64,000 nt of DNA from Streptomyces tubercidicus (lineage in GTDB: Bacteria > Actinomycetota > Actinomycetes > Streptomycetales > Streptomycetaceae). The stretch lies in the NCBI RefSeq assembly GCF_027497495.1, contig NZ_CP114205.1, positions 1,302,001 to 1,366,000 of the forward strand, written 5' to 3'. Positions 16,698 to 25,175 of the stretch are shown here, in pieces; position 1 is the stretch's first letter, and each line of letters opens with the position of its first letter. A program made the position numbers and the translations under genes. The notes beneath the pieces are model-generated. The model was not told the DNA's origin and did not search any database. It was given only the letters and a program-made list of their open reading frames with translations.

Positions 16698-17489
16698 ATG
16701 CCTGACGTCACAGCTCCCTACCAGCCCGGGACGCCCTGCTGGATCGACCTCGCGGCCCCCGACCAGCAAGCGGCCATCGACTTCTACTCCCAGATCTTCG
16801 GGTGGACCGGAGAGATCGGGCCCCCGGAGAACGGCGGCTATGCGGTCTGTGAACTCAACGGCAAACCGGTCGCCGGAATCATGGCCGCGGTCCCGATGGG
16901 CGGGCAGCCCGCGCCGCCGACCGTGTGGACCACCTATCTGGCGGCCGCCGACGCGGAGGCGGCATCCGAGGCGGTGCGGGGCGCCGACGGCACGGTCCTG
17001 ATGCCGGTCATGGACGTGATGACGCTCGGCCGGATGTGTATCGCGGCCGACCCCACGGGAGCGGTGTTCGGCATCTGGGAGCCCCGGGACTTCCCCGGCG
17101 CCGGCATCGTCAACGAACACGGCGCGCTGATCTGGAACGAGCTCAACACCACCGGCCCGTCCGCCGCCGCCGCGTTCTACAAGGCGGCCCTGGGCATCGA
17201 CAGCGCCCCCATGGAAGGCGCCGACAACTACTACGCCCTCCAGGTGAACGACCGTCCGGTGGGCGGAATGCAGCCGATGTCCGAGCAGATGCCGGCCGAC
17301 ACCCCCTCACACTGGCTGGCGTACTTCTCGGTGGCGGACACCGATGAGACGGTCGCCAAGGTGACCGCGGCGGGCGGCGCGGCGCTGCAGCGGCCCTTCG
17401 ACATGATCGCCGGCCGGATGGCCGTGGTGAGCGACCCGCAGGGCGCGACCTTCGCCGTGATCAATCCCAAGCCGATGGATCAGGGCTGA
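16698..17489 (+). CDS. VOC-family (glyoxalase-like) protein, two domains
   Basis: A 263-residue protein made of two vicinal-oxygen-chelate domains, residues about 8-125 (PCWIDLAAPDQQAAIDFYSQIFGW to ADPTGAVFGIWEP) and 135-255 (LIWNELNTTGPSAAAAFYKAALGI to SDPQGATFAVINP). This layout is that of the mycobacterial CFP30B-like group often annotated as hydroxylase or glyoxalase. Whether metal is bound is uncertain, since the usual His/Glu ligands are not all evident. ATG 16698 is fixed by GAGGAGGAC just upstream. No partner gene is adjacent. Confidence 0.88.
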   Translation: MPDVTAPYQPGTPCWIDLAAPDQQAAIDFYSQIFGWTGEIGPPENGGYAVCELNGKPVAGIMAAVPMGGQPAPPTVWTTYLAAADAEAASEAVRGADGTVLMPVMDVMTLGRMCIAADPTGAVFGIWEPRDFPGAGIVNEHGALIWNELNTTGPSAAAAFYKAALGIDSAPMEGADNYYALQVNDRPVGGMQPMSEQMPADTPSHWLAYFSVADTDETVAKVTAAGGAALQRPFDMIAGRMAVVSDPQGATFAVINPKPMDQG

Positions 17490-17544
17490 CCCGAGCCGGT
17501 ACGGGCATACGGGCGCGGTGGCCGCCGGGTAGGCGGAAAGGCGG

Positions 17545-18456
17545 CTACTGCGCCCGTGCCGTATGAACCGTCTGCGCCGACAGGAAGAAGGCGTCGGGGC
17601 GGCGGACGAGGCCGGCGGCGTCCTCGGGGTCGGTGAGGCGGGCGAGGGTGCTGCGGTCGTCCTCGTCGAGGCGGTCGCCGTACATCTCGCGCGCACGGGT
17701 CACGGTGGCCACGAGATGGGCGCGGGCGTCGGCGGACAGCGGGGCCGGCAGATCCAGCAGAAAGCTGCGGGTACACGGGGCGCGCAGTCCGGCGTCGGCG
17801 AGGAAGGCGGGCCAGTCCTCGGTCTCGTCGGCGGCGTCGGGCAGCGCCGCACGCATCTCCGTGAACCACTCCTCACCGGCCGCGTCGAGCCGGGACTGCA
17901 GCCCCGGGCGCCCGATGCCGGGGTCGCGCGGCAGAAAGCGCGGGGCCAAGCCGCCCTCGGCGATGGCGAGCAGTCCACCGGGCCGCAGATGACCGGCCAG
18001 GGCGGCGACCGCGGCACGCTGGTCACCGACGTGGTGCAGGGCCCGGCTCGACCAGATGAGGTCGGCGCCGCCAAGGGCGTCGAGCCCGGCCGGGACCTCG
18101 GCGAGCTGGGTGTGGACCCGGTCTCCGAGGGCGAGGCGGCCGGCCCGGTCACGGGCCCGCTCCAGAAGTGCTTCGGTGGCATCCACCGCCACCACCTCCG
18201 CGTCGGGGAAGGCGCGGGCCAGCAGACAGCTGACGACGCCCGGTCCGCTGCCGATGTCGAGCACTCTGCGCACTCCGCCGGTGCCGGGGCCGGCCGCACC
18301 GGTGGCGGCCGCACGCAGCCAGGCCGCGGCCTGTTCGTAGAGCGGCGTGTAGAGCTCGGCGCCCCGTTCGAGGTCCGGCCCGAGCACTTCCCAGTCGGGC
18401 TGGACGCTGTCGTGCCGGTGGTGGTGCCCGGGTCCGGGCCGGTCGTGGTTGCTCAT
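17545..18456 (-). CDS. Class I SAM-dependent methyltransferase
   Basis: A 303-residue Rossmann-fold methyltransferase. Motif I is VLDIGSGPGVVSCLLARAFP, followed by the acidic VVAVDATEALLERA, motif II region GGADLIWSSRALHHVGDQ and LRPGGLLAIAEGG. Start ATG 18456 has a perfect GGAGG eight bases upstream; the frame is open further upstream but that extension is low-complexity. The N-terminus is His-rich (GHHHRH), which may be chance. The substrate is unknown; small-molecule or natural-product targets are typical for this group. It is divergent from the SseB/DUF1266 gene. Confidence 0.9.
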   Translation of the reverse strand: MSNHDRPGPGHHHRHDSVQPDWEVLGPDLERGAELYTPLYEQAAAWLRAAATGAAGPGTGGVRRVLDIGSGPGVVSCLLARAFPDAEVVAVDATEALLERARDRAGRLALGDRVHTQLAEVPAGLDALGGADLIWSSRALHHVGDQRAAVAALAGHLRPGGLLAIAEGGLAPRFLPRDPGIGRPGLQSRLDAAGEEWFTEMRAALPDAADETEDWPAFLADAGLRAPCTRSFLLDLPAPLSADARAHLVATVTRAREMYGDRLDEDDRSTLARLTDPEDAAGLVRRPDAFFLSAQTVHTARAQ

Positions 18457-18499
18457 ACCTGGAGCCTCCGTGACGGGTGGTGCGCGTGCAATCTTCCCC

Positions 18500-18535
18500 G
18501 CGGGCCCCACATGCCGGGCGGGCCCCACATGCCGG
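18500..18535. repeat. Perfect 18-bp tandem duplication upstream of SseB/DUF1266 gene
   Basis: Two identical adjacent copies (18500-18517 and 18518-18535) of an 18-bp unit lie between divergent genes, one to two dozen bases before the possible start codons of the plus-strand gene. It looks like a recent replication-slippage duplication. Confidence 0.7.
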
Positions 18536-18567
18536 TGGGAGAAGGGGTGATCGTAAGGTCTTGGCTT

Positions 18568-19662
18568 GTGGCTACTCCGGGATGGATACCGCCGACGGAT
18601 ACCGAGCGGCGGCTGTGCGAGGCAACGGCGCGTGGGGACCGGGACGGTCAGGTCGCGGCGATCGCCGGTGAGGATCTGTATCTGGCGGTACCGCAGCAGG
18701 GTCAGGACCCGCTGCCCGTCTACGACGACCCGACGGCGGGCGCCAGATGCATTCCCGTCCTGACCCGCGGCATGCTGCCGCCGTGGCAGGCGCAGCAGTT
18801 CTTCGACCGCGTGTCGGTGGAGGAGCTGGCGCAGGACTGGCCGAACGACAAGTGGCAGCTCGCGGTGAACCCCGGGACGCCGTGCGCCGCGTATCTGGCC
18901 GCTTCGCCCGCCCACCGCGCGGGCTGGCTGCAGCTCCGCGCCCAGGGCGGGGTACGTCCCGGCGGGCTGCTCGTCACGCATTACGGGGGTCCGCTGCACG
19001 GCCCCGTCGCACAGGGGCTGGCGTGCGGTGCGCCGATCGCGGTGCACCACAGCGTGCCGTGGAACGAACTCGGTACGGCCTTCCTCGACCACGCCGCGGA
19101 CGCCCAGACCCTGCGCGACCAGTGGTCGGTGACCGACCCCGTCGGCTGGCAGCAGCGTCTGGACCAGCTGCTCGGCGGCCAGTTCGTCCCGGCGGAGACC
19201 GAGACGGCGCTGCGCGCACGGGCCCGCGCCCGGGGTGCCGGGGTCCCGGACGAGTCGGCGGAGAAGCAGCAGGAGACCGCGGACTCCGGCGACGCCCCGG
19301 CCGTCCCGGAACTCGTGACCCGCTACGAGGAGCGGTTCCGCGCGGACGGGCTGCTGCCGCCCGACGGCCGGGTGGTGTCCCTGGTCGCGCTGGACCATGC
19401 GCATGCCGTCAACCTCGTCCGCTGGGGCCTGGGCGCCCGGCTGTGCGCGCCGCACCAGGCCGAGCAGGCCGTGCAGCAGGTCGCCGCGCGGGCCCGAGAG
19501 GTGTACGGCTCATGGGCGGAGTTCGCTGCGGGCTATGCCCTGGGCCGGATGCTGGCGTTCGACAACGGCTGGTTCGGGCCGCAGTACGCGGAGGCGGTGC
19601 ATCTCCACCGCGTCCTCACCCAGGACCCGTCCTCGCCGTGGCGCGGACTGCCCTTCGCCTGA
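18568..19662 (+). CDS. SseB N-terminal-like and DUF1266 domain protein
   Basis: A 364-residue cytosolic protein with two recognisable parts. Residues about 25-130 are SseB-like (YLAVPQQGQDPLPVYDDPTAG through WQLAVNPGTPCAAYLA). The C-terminal 130 residues, LVALDHAHAVNLVRWGLGARL and YALGRMLAFDNGWFG, are DUF1266, a family with unknown biochemical role sometimes found near polymorphic toxin loci. A Glu/Ala-rich linker with DESAEKQQETADSG joins them. GTG 18568 is chosen; GTG 18547 is possible. A second SseB-type gene occurs at 25176. Neither function is established; no toxin gene is adjacent. Confidence 0.82.
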   Translation: MATPGWIPPTDTERRLCEATARGDRDGQVAAIAGEDLYLAVPQQGQDPLPVYDDPTAGARCIPVLTRGMLPPWQAQQFFDRVSVEELAQDWPNDKWQLAVNPGTPCAAYLAASPAHRAGWLQLRAQGGVRPGGLLVTHYGGPLHGPVAQGLACGAPIAVHHSVPWNELGTAFLDHAADAQTLRDQWSVTDPVGWQQRLDQLLGGQFVPAETETALRARARARGAGVPDESAEKQQETADSGDAPAVPELVTRYEERFRADGLLPPDGRVVSLVALDHAHAVNLVRWGLGARLCAPHQAEQAVQQVAARAREVYGSWAEFAAGYALGRMLAFDNGWFGPQYAEAVHLHRVLTQDPSSPWRGLPFA

Positions 19663-19719
19663 CGGGCGGGCGCCCCCGGCAGGCGTCCGGCCCGGCGCCG
19701 TTCGGTGTAGACGTAGGGC

Positions 19720-21099
19720 ATGGATGTCGCCGTTTGCCTGTTCAGCTCCGATTTGCGGCTGCACGATCAGCCGGTGCTGCATGCCGCGCTGCGCGCCGCG
19801 CCCCAGGTGGTACCGCTGTTCGTCGTCGACACCGGGATCGCGGACGCCGGGTTCATGGTGCCCAATCGGGCGGCGTTCCTGGCCGGTGCGCTGGCGGATC
19901 TCGACGCGGGGCTGCGTGAACGGGGCGGTCGGCTGGTCATCCGTACGGGGGATGTGGTCGCCGAGACCGGCCGGGTGGCGGCGGAGACCGGGGCCGGGGA
20001 GGTGCATCTGGCCGCCGGGGTGAGCGGCTATGCGCTGGGCAGGGAGCGGCGGTTGCGGGCGGAGCTGGCGGCGGCGGGGCGGGAACTGGTGGTCCATGAC
20101 GCGGTGATCACGGCACTGCCGCCCGGCGCGGTGCTGCCCTCCGGGCCGGACAAGGACCACTTCGCGGTCTTCACCCCGTATTTCCGGCGCTGGCAGGCCG
20201 CGGGGCTGCGATCGGTGCTGCCCGCGCCGCGGTCCGTACGGGTCCCCGCCGGGGTGCGGTCCGAGGACCTGCCGTCCGCGCGGGTCCTGTGCCCAGGGGG
20301 CGAGCCGTCCCCCGCGCTGCCGGAGGGCGGTGAACGGGCCGGGCGCCGCCGTTTCGGGGCCTGGCAGCGCTCCGGCATGGCCGACTACCAGGACCGGCAG
20401 GACGATCTGCCGGGCGACGCCACCTCGCGGCTGTCGCCGTATCTGCACTTCGGCTGCCTCTCACCGGTGGAGCTGGTGCACAAGGCATCGGCCCGCCCGG
20501 ACGCCGGTGCCGAGGCGTTCGTACGGCAGCTGGCCTGGCGGGACTTCCACCATCAGGTGCTGGCGGCCCGTCCCGGCGCGGCCCGCGCCGACTACCGCGA
20601 CCGGGGCGACCGCTGGCGCTTCGACCGGGCCGAGGTGACGGCGTGGCAGGAGGGCCGTACCGGCTATCCGGTGGTCGATGCGGGAATGCGGCAGCTGCGG
20701 CACGAGGGGTGGCTGCACAACCGCGCCAGGATGCTGGTGGCGAGCTTTCTGACCAAGACGCTGTATGTGGACTGGCGGGTGGGCGCGCGGCACTTCCTGG
20801 ATCTGCTGGTGGACGGCGATATCGCGAACAACCAGCTCAACTGGCAGTGGATGGCCGGTACCGGCACCGACACCCGGCCCAACCGGGTGCTGAATCCCCT
20901 CGTCCAGGCCCGCCGGTTCGACCCCCGGGGCGACTACGTACGGCGCTGGGTACCCGAGCTGGCGGGTCTCGCGGGCGCGGCGGTGCACCAGCCCTGGAAG
21001 CTGTCCGGGCCCGAGCGGGAGGCGTATGACTACCCGGATCCGGTGGTGGACCTGGCGGACGCGCTGGTGCGGTTCCGGCGGGCGCGCGGGCAGGAGTGA
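19720..21099 (+). CDS. phr: Deoxyribodipyrimidine photo-lyase
   Basis: A 459-residue class I cryptochrome/photolyase enzyme that splits UV-induced cyclobutane pyrimidine dimers using blue light. The N-terminal antenna-binding Rossmann domain starts VAVCLFSSDLRLHDQPVL. The FAD-binding helical domain has TSRLSPYLHFGCLSP, RQLAWRDFHHQVL, TGYPVVDAGMRQL, LHNRARMLVASFLTK and the signature DGDIANNQLNWQWMAGTGTDTRPNRVLNP. All electron-transfer tryptophans in these motifs appear present. ATG 19720 gives the usual family length. It is followed 86 bases later by a YihY-type gene with no evident link. Confidence 0.96.
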   Translation: MDVAVCLFSSDLRLHDQPVLHAALRAAPQVVPLFVVDTGIADAGFMVPNRAAFLAGALADLDAGLRERGGRLVIRTGDVVAETGRVAAETGAGEVHLAAGVSGYALGRERRLRAELAAAGRELVVHDAVITALPPGAVLPSGPDKDHFAVFTPYFRRWQAAGLRSVLPAPRSVRVPAGVRSEDLPSARVLCPGGEPSPALPEGGERAGRRRFGAWQRSGMADYQDRQDDLPGDATSRLSPYLHFGCLSPVELVHKASARPDAGAEAFVRQLAWRDFHHQVLAARPGAARADYRDRGDRWRFDRAEVTAWQEGRTGYPVVDAGMRQLRHEGWLHNRARMLVASFLTKTLYVDWRVGARHFLDLLVDGDIANNQLNWQWMAGTGTDTRPNRVLNPLVQARRFDPRGDYVRRWVPELAGLAGAAVHQPWKLSGPEREAYDYPDPVVDLADALVRFRRARGQE

Positions 21100-21185
21100 G
21101 CGGGGCACCGGCCGGCCGTGTGGCGTGAGCGGCGTCCGGGCCGGGAGATGATGCAGGGCGGACCGATGGAGAGGACGGATACGAC

Positions 21186-22130
21186 ATGGGCGGGAGCGGT
21201 ATGCGCCGCGGGCTGGACCGGACACAGCTGGACCGGGCACTCGGGGCGGTCGGGCCACGGCAGCCGGCCACGCTGCCGACCTGGGCCCAGTGCCGTACCG
21301 CGCTGCGCCGTACGCCACTGTCCGTGTGGCACGACGATGTGACGGACTGGGCGGCGAGCCTCACGTACTACTCGGTGCTGGCGCTGCTGCCGTCGCTGAT
21401 CGTCACGGTGTCGCTGATCGGTCTCGCCGATCCGCCGGCCACCGGACAGCTCATCAACCAGATCAGTTCGATCGCCCCGGCCGACTCCGGCCCGACCGTC
21501 CACCGGGCGCTGGTCGGGATGGCGCACCAGCAGACCGCCGCCTGGGTGGTGCTGGGCGGCGCCCTGATCAGTGCGCTGTGGTCGTCCTGCAGCTATCTGG
21601 CGGTGTTCCGCCGGGCGCTGCACGCCATGCACCGTACGAAGGACGACCGGCCGCCGTGGCGCAAGGCGCCGCGCATCCTGTTCACGGCGCTGCTGCTGAT
21701 GGCGCTGCTGATCAGCAGTGCGGTGGCGCTGCTGGTGAGCGGCCCGATCGCGACCGCGCTGGGCCGGGCCGTGGGGCTCGGGGAGGCGGGCGAGGCGACC
21801 TGGAACGTGCTGAAGTGGCCGCTGCTGCTGCTCCTGGCGACGGTGCTGGCGATGGTGCTGTTCCGTTCCGGGCCGCCCAGCTCGCGCGGGGTGCGCCGGG
21901 CGGCCCCCGGCGGTGTGGTCGCCGTGCTCCTCTGGCTGATCTCCTCCGCCGGATTCTCCCTCTACGCCTCGTACGTCGGCACCTTCAACCGGCTCTACGG
22001 CTCGCTCGCGGGGCCGGTGGTGTTCCTGATCTGGCTGTGGTTCTCCCATCTGTCGCTGCTGTCCGGCGCCCAGTTCAACGTGGAACTGGCCCGTGCGGGA
22101 CGGGTAGTACGCCCCCGCAGCGGCAGCTGA
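21186..22130 (+). CDS. YihY/virulence factor BrkB family membrane protein
   Basis: A 314-residue inner-membrane protein of the YihY/BrkB family. Six hydrophobic segments are visible. Family marks are DWAASLTYYSVLALLPSLIV near residue 55, ALWSSCSYLAVFRRALHAM, the mid-protein LLLLATVLAMVLFRSGP, and the C-terminal YGSLAGPVVFLIWLWFSHLSLLSGAQFNVEL. The role is not well defined, with transport often suggested; the older annotation as ribonuclease BN is considered wrong. ATG 21186 was taken; ATG 21201, closer to a GGGAG site, is also possible. It ends 13 bases from the convergent pterin dehydratase. Confidence 0.92.
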   Translation: MGGSGMRRGLDRTQLDRALGAVGPRQPATLPTWAQCRTALRRTPLSVWHDDVTDWAASLTYYSVLALLPSLIVTVSLIGLADPPATGQLINQISSIAPADSGPTVHRALVGMAHQQTAAWVVLGGALISALWSSCSYLAVFRRALHAMHRTKDDRPPWRKAPRILFTALLLMALLISSAVALLVSGPIATALGRAVGLGEAGEATWNVLKWPLLLLLATVLAMVLFRSGPPSSRGVRRAAPGGVVAVLLWLISSAGFSLYASYVGTFNRLYGSLAGPVVFLIWLWFSHLSLLSGAQFNVELARAGRVVRPRSGS

Positions 22131-22143
22131 TCCGCCACAGGGG

Positions 22144-22455
22144 TCAGCGCACCCCGTGTCCCGCTGCGATGTCCTCGATACGGCGGGCGAGCCCGAAGTC
22201 GAGGTGGGTGATCCGGTCGCCGATGCTGTGGGTGTTCACCGCGATATCGATCCGGTTGTAGCCCAGGGTGAGATCGGCGTGGTGCCCCAACTCCTCCTGG
22301 ATCTGCGCGATATGGAGAACCATGGCGGCGGCCGGGAAGTGCCCGTGGAAGAGGTAGTGCCGACGCAGCAGCTCGCCCTTGACGGACCACCCGGGCAGCT
22401 CCGCCAGCCGCTCCTCGATCTCTTTCCCACTGAGCGGTTCCACCTGAGCATTCAT
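22144..22455 (-). CDS. 4a-hydroxytetrahydrobiopterin dehydratase (pterin-4a-carbinolamine dehydratase)
   Basis: A 103-residue PCD/DCoH-type enzyme that recycles the 4a-hydroxy-pterin produced by aromatic amino-acid hydroxylases. The sequence shows the family core LPGWSVKGELLRRHYLFHGHFPAAAMV, ELGHHADLTLGYNRIDIAVNTHSIGDRIT, with the paired His of the active site in GHHAD and the later His in VNTHS. The start is ATG 22455 with GAGAGG upstream; a GTG three bases earlier is possible. No phenylalanine hydroxylase is in the window, so the pterin source lies elsewhere or the protein serves molybdopterin metabolism. Confidence 0.94.
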   Translation of the reverse strand: MNAQVEPLSGKEIEERLAELPGWSVKGELLRRHYLFHGHFPAAAMVLHIAQIQEELGHHADLTLGYNRIDIAVNTHSIGDRITHLDFGLARRIEDIAAGHGVR

Positions 22456-22706
22456 CACGCTGGCCTCTCGCTGTGTGCGGGCCGCCGATGGGGCGGCTTT
22501 CGATGTGTCGCGGTGTCCGGGGCGCCGACTGCTCTGCGTGCTCCTGGGTGGCGGCCGCGCCGCTTCCAGCGTGGCACGCGGAGGGCGCTTTCGCCCGTAA
22601 GAGAGGCAGGGCGGCCGTTACCGGCCGGGGCGGGCACCTCGGCCACCGGCGTTCCCGTACGGGCGGCGCCCGCTCGCGCCCACCGCCCTCGGCTACCGTC
22701 CCTCCC

Positions 22707-23528
22707 ATGACAACTGCTGCGGCTTCTTCGCCGGAGACGGCCACGAGCGTGGGTGTCGGGGCGCTGTTGCGCGCATGGCGCGACCGGCGCCGGATCAGCC
22801 AGCTGGAACTGGCCCTGCGCGCCGACTCCTCCGCCCGCCACATCAGCTTCATCGAGACCGGCCGCTCCCGCCCCAGCCAGGAGATGGTGCTCCGGCTCGC
22901 CGAACATCTCGACGTCCCCGTACGGGAGCGCAACGCCCTGCTGATCGCGGCGGGCTACGCCCCGACCTTCCCGGAGACCCCGCTGGACGACCCGTCGATG
23001 GCCGCCCTGCGCTCCGGCGTGGAACGCCTGCTGGCCGCCTACGAACCATTTCCGGCGCTGGTGTTCGACGGGACCTACGACGTCCAGGCGGCGAACCGCG
23101 GCATCACCATGCTGCTGGAGGGCGTCGCCCCCTCGCTGCTCCAGCCGCCGCTGAACGCCATGCGGATCACCATGCACCCCGACGGTCTGGCCCCCCGCAT
23201 CCGCAACTACCGGGAGTGGCGCGGCCACCTTCTCTCCCAGATGGAGCGCCAGTTGGCCCTGATGCGCTCCGCTCCCCTGCGCGCCCTCTACGACGAGGTG
23301 GCCGCCTACCCCCTGCCACCGGGCGGCCACACATCGGCAGCCCTCGGCGACCACAGCCCCTTCGCCCTCCCCATGATGATCGAACACCACCACACCGTGC
23401 TGTCCTTCGTCTCCACCATCGCCACCTTCAACACCCCCATGGACGTCACCGTCTCCGAACTGGCCGTGGAAACCTTCCTGCCGGCCGACGCGGAGACGGC
23501 GGACTTTCTCCGGAGGGTGGCGCTGTAG
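22707..23528 (+). CDS. XRE-family regulator with MmyB-like ligand-binding domain
   Basis: A 273-residue regulator. The Cro/CI-type helix-turn-helix is at residues about 17-75 (LLRAWRDRRRISQLELALRADSSARHISFIETGRSRPS). It is followed by the MmyB-like C-terminal domain (LLAAYEPFPALVFDGTYDVQAANRGITMLLEG; ending ETFLPADAETADFL), a PAS-like fold reported to bind fatty-acid-type ligands in relatives. ATG 22707 lacks a Shine-Dalgarno site but has TACCGT seven bases upstream, consistent with a leaderless transcript. In many actinobacteria such regulators adjoin a short-chain dehydrogenase target; here the neighbour is a convergent SnoaL-like gene. Confidence 0.92.
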   Translation: MTTAAASSPETATSVGVGALLRAWRDRRRISQLELALRADSSARHISFIETGRSRPSQEMVLRLAEHLDVPVRERNALLIAAGYAPTFPETPLDDPSMAALRSGVERLLAAYEPFPALVFDGTYDVQAANRGITMLLEGVAPSLLQPPLNAMRITMHPDGLAPRIRNYREWRGHLLSQMERQLALMRSAPLRALYDEVAAYPLPPGGHTSAALGDHSPFALPMMIEHHHTVLSFVSTIATFNTPMDVTVSELAVETFLPADAETADFLRRVAL

Positions 23529-23617
23529 TGGGGCCACCGCCGGGGCCGCTCTGAGTGCTCGGAGACCGGCCGGCCCCGGCAGTGCCGCTCAGCCGACCAC
23601 GAGTGCGGCCGACAGGC

Positions 23618-24034
23618 TCAAACAGCCGGCACCCGGTCGAGGAACCCGAGGACGGACCGTATCCGCCCGTCCTCCCCCAGCCGCACCACATCGAACCCGG
23701 CCACCGGCGCAGCCCCGTCCGCCACACTGACCAGCTCCCACCCGAACCGTGCAAGGTCGTGGTGGCCGTCCACCGCGCCCAGCTGCCGGAACTCATAACC
23801 GGGGAACTGCGCATGGGCCCCGGCAATCGCAGCCACCAGTCCGTCATGCCCCGCAACATCGGCCAGCGGATCGGTGTACGTCACGTCCGCACAGAACGCC
23901 GCCGCCACGGCCTTCCCCAGCGCCCCCTCCTCCGTCGCGTTCCATGCCTCGAAGTACCGCGCAACGGCCGCCACATACCGGTCCCCCGCGTGGCCAGACG
24001 ACTGCTGAACGCCCTGCTCCTGATGCTGCGTCAC
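23618..24034 (-). CDS. SnoaL-like / nuclear transport factor 2-fold protein
   Basis: A 138-residue single-domain protein with the cone-shaped NTF2/SnoaL fold: YVAAVARYFEAWNATEEGALGKAVAAAFCADVTYTDPLADVAGHDGLVAAI and the closing strands GFDVVRLGEDGRIRSVLGFLDRVPA. Members include polyketide cyclases, isomerases and proteins with no known reaction. GTG 24034 is preceded by GGGAG six bases away. It converges with the XRE regulator, so a regulatory link would have to act in trans. Confidence 0.85.
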   Translation of the reverse strand: MTQHQEQGVQQSSGHAGDRYVAAVARYFEAWNATEEGALGKAVAAAFCADVTYTDPLADVAGHDGLVAAIAGAHAQFPGYEFRQLGAVDGHHDLARFGWELVSVADGAAPVAGFDVVRLGEDGRIRSVLGFLDRVPAV

Positions 24035-24111
24035 GACGTACTCCCACTCCTCGAATCACATGCCGCGCGCTGCCTGCTGCCTGCTGCGTGAACAGCACCA
24101 CGGCCTGACAC

Positions 24112-24147
24112 CGGTTCACGGGCCGGAGTGCGCCGGCCCGTGAACCG
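24112..24147 (-). terminator. Strong 15-bp hairpin downstream of lamin-tail gene
   Basis: A perfect 15-bp stem (left arm 24112-24126, right arm 24133-24147; core GGTTCACGGGCCGG) with a six-base loop lies between two minus-strand genes. Read on the minus strand it follows the lamin-tail gene and would isolate the SnoaL gene. There is no T run; an actinobacterial U-less terminator is the best reading. Confidence 0.65.
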
Positions 24148-24181
24148 ATGCCTTCACCTTGCCGGGCGGCCGGGTGGGGGT

Positions 24182-24223
24182 CGATTACGCGGGAGGTAAT
24201 GGCGGAGTGCTCCCGCGTAATCG
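24182..24223. repeat. 13-bp perfect inverted repeat just after lamin-tail stop
   Basis: CGATTACGCGGGA (24182-24194) and its exact complement (24211-24223) enclose 16 bases, and an alternative smaller dyad ATTAC-GCGGGAG-GTAAT uses the left arm. It starts ten bases past the lamin-tail stop codon. It may be a second terminator, an RNA-stability hairpin or a protein-binding site. Confidence 0.6.
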
Positions 24224-24232
24224 CCCCCTCGC

Positions 24233-24730
24233 TCAGCTGTGGAAGCGGATGTAGCCGTCGCCGTCGGAGTCGGATCCACGCTTCGTGTAGGAGTGGACGT
24301 CCGAGCGGCTGCCGGAGGGCTTGTACAGGTAGATGGTGTCGCGGTCGTTGTTCCACAGGAAGTTGCAGTTGTCGCGGTAGACCACGTTGTACTTGTCGGA
24401 GTCGGTGCCGTGACCGCCGCGGAGCTTCACATAGTCCCCGAGCTGAAGGTAGTGACTGGCGGTGAAGGTGAAGCGATTGCCGGTGGCGTCCTTCACCACA
24501 TAGCCCTTGAGGTTGACGGTCCCCGACGAGTAGTTCTTGATCGTCAGGTATTCCTGAGCGCTGTTGCCCGAGGAGCATCTGTTGGAGTCCGGACCGGGCG
24601 CGTCGTACTGGACACCCCGAATCTTCAACGCCGAGTGGTACTCCGCGGCTTGGGCCGGCGCGGCGGCAAGAACGGACAGCGCACCGGCTACGACGGCAGC
24701 GGCAGCAGCGACGACAGGACGCTTACGCAA
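24233..24730 (-). CDS. Secreted lamin-tail-domain (LTD) protein
   Basis: A 165-residue exported protein. The start is TTG 24730, chosen because a perfect GGAGG sits five bases upstream and the following residues form a clean signal peptide (MRKRPVVAAAAAVVAGALS, cleavage APAQA-A at about 28). The mature part, LKIRGVQYDAPGPD, EYLTIKNYSSGTVNLKGYVVKD, FTFTASHYLQLGDYVKLRGG and DTIYLYKPSG, is the beta-sandwich lamin-tail domain seen in secreted bacterial proteins and nucleases. No catalytic domain accompanies it; it is a stand-alone LTD with two cysteines. Codon use includes more lysine, asparagine and tyrosine than the neighbours. An extracellular structural or adhesive role is a guess. Confidence 0.85.
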   Translation of the reverse strand: MRKRPVVAAAAAVVAGALSVLAAAPAQAAEYHSALKIRGVQYDAPGPDSNRCSSGNSAQEYLTIKNYSSGTVNLKGYVVKDATGNRFTFTASHYLQLGDYVKLRGGHGTDSDKYNVVYRDNCNFLWNNDRDTIYLYKPSGSRSDVHSYTKRGSDSDGDGYIRFHS

Positions 24731-25175
24731 GAGATCCTCCACAGTTTGACGAGCTTGTGTTGCATGTGCAGGACCTGCGAATGGTGGCGATGGTTGCACG
24801 ATGAACAACAGTGATCGGACTCGACCGGAGGGGGGAGAACTTCGCCCACGAATGCACGTCCGGGGCCCCGGGGCACACGGCGCGGCAGCCGCGGTGCGGG
24901 ACCGTGGCCAGTCACTCTTTTGGCCTATGCGCCGCGATGTGAGCCCGGATGTGCCATTCGGGTGGCCGCGGGGCCCCAAGGGATCCGTTCGCCGTCACCG
25001 CCGCGTCGCTGATCGTGGGCGTTGCGCAGAACGTGGGGCGGCATAGCCTGGGGGGTATTGCCACGCTTGTCCCGGCCCCGTGCCGCTGGGCGGCATCCGG
25101 CGGCGACTGCGGCAAGCCCGGGTCCGCCCGTGCCGAGCGGGTGGTCGGTGAGCAACGCCGACGAGAGGACACGCC
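24731..25175. other. Divergent intergenic region between LTD and sseB-like genes
   Basis: About 445 bases with no convincing gene. The left 110 bases (minus strand) carry the leader of the lamin-tail gene and are relatively A+T-rich (TGTTGTTCATCG). No clear promoter boxes, dyads or riboswitch-like structure could be assigned. Confidence 0.5.

Noticed and set aside
17563..18567. Upstream extension of the SseB/DUF1266 frame opposite the methyltransferase
   Set aside because: The frame is open by chance; the methyltransferase on the other strand has motif I and a perfect GGAGG, and the extension has no protein-like segments.
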